From: JBMNOZ01 sp050943335
Lineage (GTDB): Bacteria; Bacillota; Desulfitobacteriia; Desulfitobacteriales; Syntrophobotulaceae
Length of the DNA: 64,000 bases
Direction: 5' to 3'
Assembly (NCBI GenBank): GCA_050943335.1
Contig: JBMNOZ010000001.1
Coordinates: 80,824 to 144,823, forward strand
The notes below the pieces were generated by a model. That model was not told the DNA's origin. It made no database searches and saw only the letters and a list, made by a program, of their open reading frames with translations. Of this stretch, positions 60,051 through 64,000 are shown piece after piece; the stretch's first letter is position 1, and the number at the start of each line of letters is the position of its first letter. Both the position numbers and the translations under genes were made by a program.

Positions 60051-61924
60051 CTAAGATGTGCTCATTAATATCCTGAGCTGCTTGGGCGGGATCATCTCCG
60101 AGGGCGATCTTGCCCCCTGTTAAGCCCTCAATATCCTCGGTAAGGAGTTTAACAAGGTTTGGAGCCCCGCTTATAAAAGAGGTGGGGGAGAGATGGGTGG
60201 AGACCAAAAGCAACGGCGAAAACAGCATGATCGTTGCTTTTTGCTCCATCCATTCCGGGGCGGTGACGGCGATTGGCAGGTCTGGAACATCAACTTGAAG
60301 GTGTTCTGCAAGGGCTGTGACTAACATGGAGATCCTTCCGGTATCAGTGCAGGTTCCGAAGCTTAAAACAGGGGGAATGCCCAAGGCCTTACAGACTTCT
60401 TTTAAGCCTTCCCCGGCCTGCTCGGCGGCTTCAGAACTACAAAGACCGGCAACTTCTAAAGCGTGGTTGCCGCAGCCGGCACTGATTATTAAGATATCTC
60501 TCTTGATTAATTCTTTCGTAATATTGACGGTGTTCCAATCCTGGGGCCCGTTTCTCAAGGTGGAGCAATTGACTAAGGCTACCACCTCTTTAATTTTTCC
60601 GGCGGCAATAACATCGACTAAGGGATCGAGCTTAGATCCTAAGGCCTTCATTACCGACTCCGTGGAAAAACCGGCGATTGCTTTTTGGATTTTAGCCGGG
60701 ACTTTAGGAGTTATTTTATTTTTGCGCTTCTTAAAGTTTTCAATCCCTAAATCAATTAATCTATCAGCTATAGCGTCGACATCCGCGGGTTTATACGGAA
60801 TCTTATGTTCTAAGCCCGGCAGCTCAATAATCGTGCTAACAGAAACTAAGGTTATTTGGTATTTTTCCGCATACATATCAATAGCTGGGGGAGAGCAGTT
60901 TTCCTCCATGGCTAAGACATCTACCGTACCTGTAGCCAAAAGGGGTTCGATAGACAGCCAATTACCCATCAGACCTGTAAAGACGTTATCGACTTCAAAT
61001 CTTTGCAGTAATTCTTGGCCGGTTTCAATGGAGCCCACAATTCTTAACCCTTTAGCTCCGACAGCTTTGGCTTTCTCCTGGATTTCCGGCCTCCGGGCTT
61101 TTAATAAAGTAGCTACTCCTGTCCAAGGCTGATGACCGTTAAAAACAATATTTACATACTCGGGATCCATAATCCCTAAATCGACATTAACTTCGTGGGG
61201 TTCAGGAGTCCCGAAGAGGATATCTTGGACCATTTCCAGACCGATTTGAGCGGTGTAAATTGTGGCTAGCCCTAGGCGAAGGGCTTTTTTGGCCAAGGAC
61301 ACATAATCCCCGTCAACATTGGTTAAACAGCTAGCCACAGCGTTTTGTTCTTCGTGGACAACCCCGGAGGGATAAATCTCTAATTTATTCCAGACGGGTC
61401 TTCTTTTCGAAGGGGCGAAAACTTCTACCATTTTGCTGGGCTCTTCTTCATCCTTGCCCATTTCATCCTCTAAAAAGTCTGCTAATTTATGGCCAGCTGA
61501 TTAAGGTCTTGATTAACATCTATCCCCACCAGCTTACAAAACCATTTCAGTTTTTCCGGATCCTTTATTTTAAAAGGGGTTTTGCCCTGCCCAGTCGCCC
61601 TAAGGGTTCTAAAAGCTTCATAGGCATGGTGGCTGTATGTTCCGGCGCCCATTATATTTTGAAGCAGGAGATTGCGCATGGCCATGGCATCGGAATCGAT
61701 ACCGCAGACCCCTTTATTCTGCCCGATTTTTTCATTAATACGACAGGGGCCGTTGCTGCAGAGCTGACAGCTCAGTCCTTGCAAGCAAAATTTACAGCGG
61801 ATTTTTTCTTGGACGGCCCACCGATCAAAAACATTGGACATCCTCTGATTCTAGTCATCATCTCTTCCACGGAATCATGATAACTTACCCGACCTTCACT
61901 TCTTTCTAAGATTGTTTCGGACAT
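60022..61924 (-). pseudogene. cooS: CooS-like carbon monoxide dehydrogenase-family protein, broken by two frameshifts
   Basis: Minus strand. The start is ATG 61924 behind GGGAGG (MSETILERSEGRV); after 27 codons the frame must shift by one base near 61842 to continue as MSNVFDRWAVQEKIRCKFC, and again near 61485 (an A run) to leave QLAIN-stop for KLADFLEDEMGK. The joined product would be about 630 residues, the CODH length. FeS parts are present (CKFCLQGLSCQLCSNGPC). Of the C-cluster ligands, the GH histidine (NGHQPW), ENC, LVNCS, AGCGNH and GTCTDTGR are visible, but the LVGICCTG-type cysteine is VGSIETG, so Cys295 is missing. CO oxidation is therefore doubtful even if the frame is intact. Confidence 0.85.
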
Positions 61925-62033
61925 AAAAATACCTCCCAATAGGATATTATGTTGCTAAAAGCTAATAGTATATTTCTCCAATCGGGATAGTCCTATGCTC
62001 CAAAACAAGCGAAAAATGGTTTTTTAAGACCTA

Positions 62034-62921
62034 TTATCTATTGGCTAGATTGAGATGTTTCAGGATAAACCCTAGATCCTGTTTTTGGTTCAATGGGGCG
62101 AAGAGGTCTTCTTTTTCCTGGAGTCTTTCTTTAATATTTCGGAGAGTAAAATCTTGGGGTTTTATTCCCTTTTCCAACTCTCCCCATTCAATAGGAGTGG
62201 CGACAGTCGCTAAGGGGGTGGCCCGGGGTGAATAAGGGCCGATAATAGTTTTCCCGGGGGCCATTTGTAAATAGTCAAAGTAGAGTTTGTTTTCTCTTTT
62301 ATCCACTTGTCGGGTAATGGTAATTTTTTGAGGATATTTTTGGCTAAAATAATCGGCAAAAAATTTGTTTATTTGACGGGCTGTTTTATAATCATACCGG
62401 CCGCCGACAGGGATGTAAATCTGTAGCCCACTAGCCCCGGAGGTTTTGGCGTAGGCTTTGAGCCCCAATTGATCTAAGTCTTTTTTTATAAGGAGGGCAG
62501 CCTCGATAACCGCTTCAAAGGTTTGCCCTTCGGAAGGATCCAGATCAAAGACCAAGTTTTGGGGATTGTCCTCCTGACCCGCTAAATTAAAGGAAATATG
62601 GAACTCCAGAGCCGCCTGATTCCCAAGCCAGAGAAGAACTGCCAAGTCATTTAAAAGAATGTATTCATTATCGCGCCAGTTCTTAGAAGGAACCCAAGGC
62701 GGGGAATAGCGCGGCTTGTTTTTCTGGAAAAAGGATTTTCCGGAGATACCATTAGGGTAGCGGATGGTTGTAAGCAGATGATTCTTACAGTGAGGTAAAA
62801 TATAGGGGGCCAGATCGATCAAGCATTGAAGATAATCAGCTTTGGAAATGTTTTGTTTAGGCCAAAGCAGTTTCTGGGGATTGGAAATTTTAATTTCTTT
62901 TCCTTCTATTTCTAAAACCAT
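62034..62921 (-). CDS. ligD: LigD-type NHEJ polymerase domain protein
   Basis: 295 residues, only the primase-polymerase part of LigD: ISNPQKLLWPKQNISKADYL at the start, NPQNLVFDLDPSEGQTFEA with the metal-binding DLD near 123, SGASGLQIYIPV near 165 and RVTPLATVATP-like SPRATPLATVATPIEW near 228. It fills or extends broken DNA ends, with a preference for ribonucleotides, guided by Ku, encoded 17 bases upstream. No ligase domain is in the window. Confidence 0.9.
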   Translation of the reverse strand: MVLEIEGKEIKISNPQKLLWPKQNISKADYLQCLIDLAPYILPHCKNHLLTTIRYPNGISGKSFFQKNKPRYSPPWVPSKNWRDNEYILLNDLAVLLWLGNQAALEFHISFNLAGQEDNPQNLVFDLDPSEGQTFEAVIEAALLIKKDLDQLGLKAYAKTSGASGLQIYIPVGGRYDYKTARQINKFFADYFSQKYPQKITITRQVDKRENKLYFDYLQMAPGKTIIGPYSPRATPLATVATPIEWGELEKGIKPQDFTLRNIKERLQEKEDLFAPLNQKQDLGFILKHLNLANR

Positions 62922-62938
62922 TGAAATTCTCCCGTTGT

Positions 62939-63781
62939 TTAAAGCACGGTTGTTTTCTCGCGCTCGGTCTCTTTCTTAGCCTTGTTTTTTTCCTTTGGTC
63001 TCTTGGCGTCTTTGGCTTCTTTTAAACTGGCTTGCAAAGCTTCCATCAAATCGATAACATTGGTTTGCGGTATATCCGGGGCAGCTTCAATTTCTTGACC
63101 CTGGATCTTTTTATTGATTAGTTCTTGCAGCTCTTCCTGATATTCGTCTTTATAATTTTCCGGTTTAAAATCAGTAGTCAGGTTTTCAATAAGCTGGGTA
63201 GCGATATCTAATTCTTTAGCGTTAACCGGTGTTTCCTCCAGCAGACCGGGAACTTGGCTAACCGGGCGGACTTCATTAGGGTAAAAAATAGTTTCTAATA
63301 CCAGGACATTTTGAAAAACTCTTAAAGCGGCTAGGGATTGCTTATTACGGATGGTTATTTTAGCGATGGCAATTTTCCCGGTATCTCTCATGGCTTTTCG
63401 GAGAAGGTTATAGGCCTTGCTCCCGCCGGTGTCTTGAGGAGCCAAGTAGTAAGATTTTTCAAAATAAATAGGATCTATTTCGGGCAGATTGACAAAATCC
63501 AGGATCTCAATGGACTTGTTTTGGTTTTCTAATTTTAAGGAGGCAAAATCCTTCTCTTCGAGAATAATAAAGCGTCTCGGTTCATACTCGTAACCGCGGA
63601 TAATATCTTCATCAGCAATTTCCTGGTCACAAGTGGGGCAAGTTTTTTTATACTTTATAGGGGTTTTGCATTCTTTATGAAGATATCTAAACCTAATATC
63701 TTTTTCCTCCGTAGCGGCGAACATTTTTATAGGAATATTAACTAAGCCGAAACTTATTGAGCCCTTCCACATGGTATGCAT
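62939..63781 (-). CDS. ku: DNA end-binding protein Ku
   Basis: 280 residues: MWKGSISFGLVNIPIKMFAATEEKDIRF, the H-C-x-C-like CKTPIKYKKTCPTCDQEI, EEKDFASLKLENQNKSIEILDFV and YYLAPQDTGGSKAYNLL are the bacterial Ku core; the C-terminus is a lysine-rich tail. It binds DNA ends in nonhomologous end joining, which in spore formers serves repair in spores. AAAGGGAGG site before the ATG. Confidence 0.94.
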   Translation of the reverse strand: MHTMWKGSISFGLVNIPIKMFAATEEKDIRFRYLHKECKTPIKYKKTCPTCDQEIADEDIIRGYEYEPRRFIILEEKDFASLKLENQNKSIEILDFVNLPEIDPIYFEKSYYLAPQDTGGSKAYNLLRKAMRDTGKIAIAKITIRNKQSLAALRVFQNVLVLETIFYPNEVRPVSQVPGLLEETPVNAKELDIATQLIENLTTDFKPENYKDEYQEELQELINKKIQGQEIEAAPDIPQTNVIDLMEALQASLKEAKDAKRPKEKNKAKKETEREKTTVL

Positions 63782-63864
63782 TTCAAAGACCTCCCTTTTT
63801 AAAAAGGTTGTATAAGTATTGTTTGTAAATAAAAAGAGTTAATTCATTGAAAAGACAAACAAAA

Positions 63865-63891
63865 AAGGAGATAAGAAAATGTTATCTCCTT
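63865..63891. terminator. Perfect stem-loop beyond ku
   Basis: AAGGAGATAA, GAAAATG, TTATCTCCTT. On the minus strand it is followed by a T run, so it would end transcription coming from the right edge before ku. Confidence 0.75.
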
Positions 63892-63931
63892 AAGAAAATT
63901 GTTAGTGTCAAGTAATGTTCGCAAAAACCAT

Positions 63932-64000
63932 CTAAAAAAATCCGTAATGGTTAGCGACTAATTGTGATCGGGAATCAAGGGCGAGCAAAGCGAGTTCATC
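63932..64000 (-). pseudogene. C-terminal end of a possible transposase (cut by right edge)
   Basis: Minus strand from the window edge: DELALLALDSRSQLVANHY, then GFF and TAG at 63934. After the stop comes TTTTTGCGAACATTACTTGACAC, which looks like the end of an insertion element. Too short to name the family. Confidence 0.3.

Noticed and set aside
1..64000. CRISPR arrays, rRNA and tRNA genes
   Set aside because: No regularly spaced repeats and no recognisable rRNA or tRNA segments were seen on either strand.

Overview
The window reads as chromosome of an endospore-forming, anaerobic, low-to-medium GC Firmicute of the class Clostridia, most like the Peptococcaceae/Desulfitobacterium side of the class (inference from gene content and order; no 16S is present). 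Pointers are gpr with a sigma-G-type promoter, ylbJ, the plsX-acpP-rnc-smc-ftsY and ylxM-ffh-rpsP-khpA-rimM-trmD-rplS-rbgA-rnhB-yraN housekeeping order, a Ku/LigD-polymerase pair, a carbon monoxide dehydrogenase-family gene and an [FeFe]-hydrogenase-type chemoreceptor.

Layout. 1-1849: left-edge fragment of a Ca2+-type P-ATPase (minus). 1929-5382: gpr (minus), rsmD, a coiled-coil protein, ylbJ (minus). 5572-14568: ackA, yceD-rpmF, plsX, acpP, rnc, smc, ftsY. 14572-22699: a block between ftsY and ylxM-ffh carrying methionine salvage (MTA/MTI phosphorylase, mtnA, MTA/SAH deaminase), inositol-phosphate synthase plus a fused inositol-phosphate cytidylyltransferase/DIPP synthase, a PHP phosphatase and a soluble chemoreceptor. 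22803-29821: SRP, ribosomal and tRNA-modification genes.

30152-42836: a twelve-gene locus around a molybdenum aldehyde oxidoreductase. It matches the Desulfovibrio DVU_1551-1559 type of locus: dicluster FAD oxidoreductase, small redox protein, MobA-like NTP transferase fused to an HD domain, histidine phosphatase, XdhC-type maturation factor, TrsM methyltransferase, C-GCAxxG-C-C protein, TrsS radical SAM protein, a NifX-like protein and an AMP-dependent CoA ligase. In this group several members are often selenoproteins; here all are Cys forms. Most of these partners have no assigned biochemical role, so this is the best candidate for a little-described system.

42856-47348: rnhB, hydrogenase-MCP (minus), yraN, TauE-type exporter, RDD protein. 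47459-55606: an accessory island with an IS-end-like palindrome, a PucR/CdaR-type regulator, ubiX, a metallo-beta-lactamase-fold enzyme, ubiD, an SLC13-type carrier and a HutP-family RNA-binding protein, which suggests uptake and non-oxidative decarboxylation of an (aromatic) acid. 55665-64000: lipoprotein, small membrane protein, M15 peptidase, cadC-cadA metal resistance, a frameshifted CooS-like gene that lacks a key C-cluster cysteine, LigD-polymerase and Ku, then the end of what may be a transposase.

Three points stand out. A CIRCE-like (HrcA) operator sits directly behind an extended -10 promoter upstream of the inositol/DIP genes. Two very similar perfect hairpins follow the stop codons of the first catalytic gene of the aldehyde oxidoreductase operon and of ubiD. 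Several accessory genes (ubiX start and end, cooS twice) look one base short, which is either decay or assembly error.
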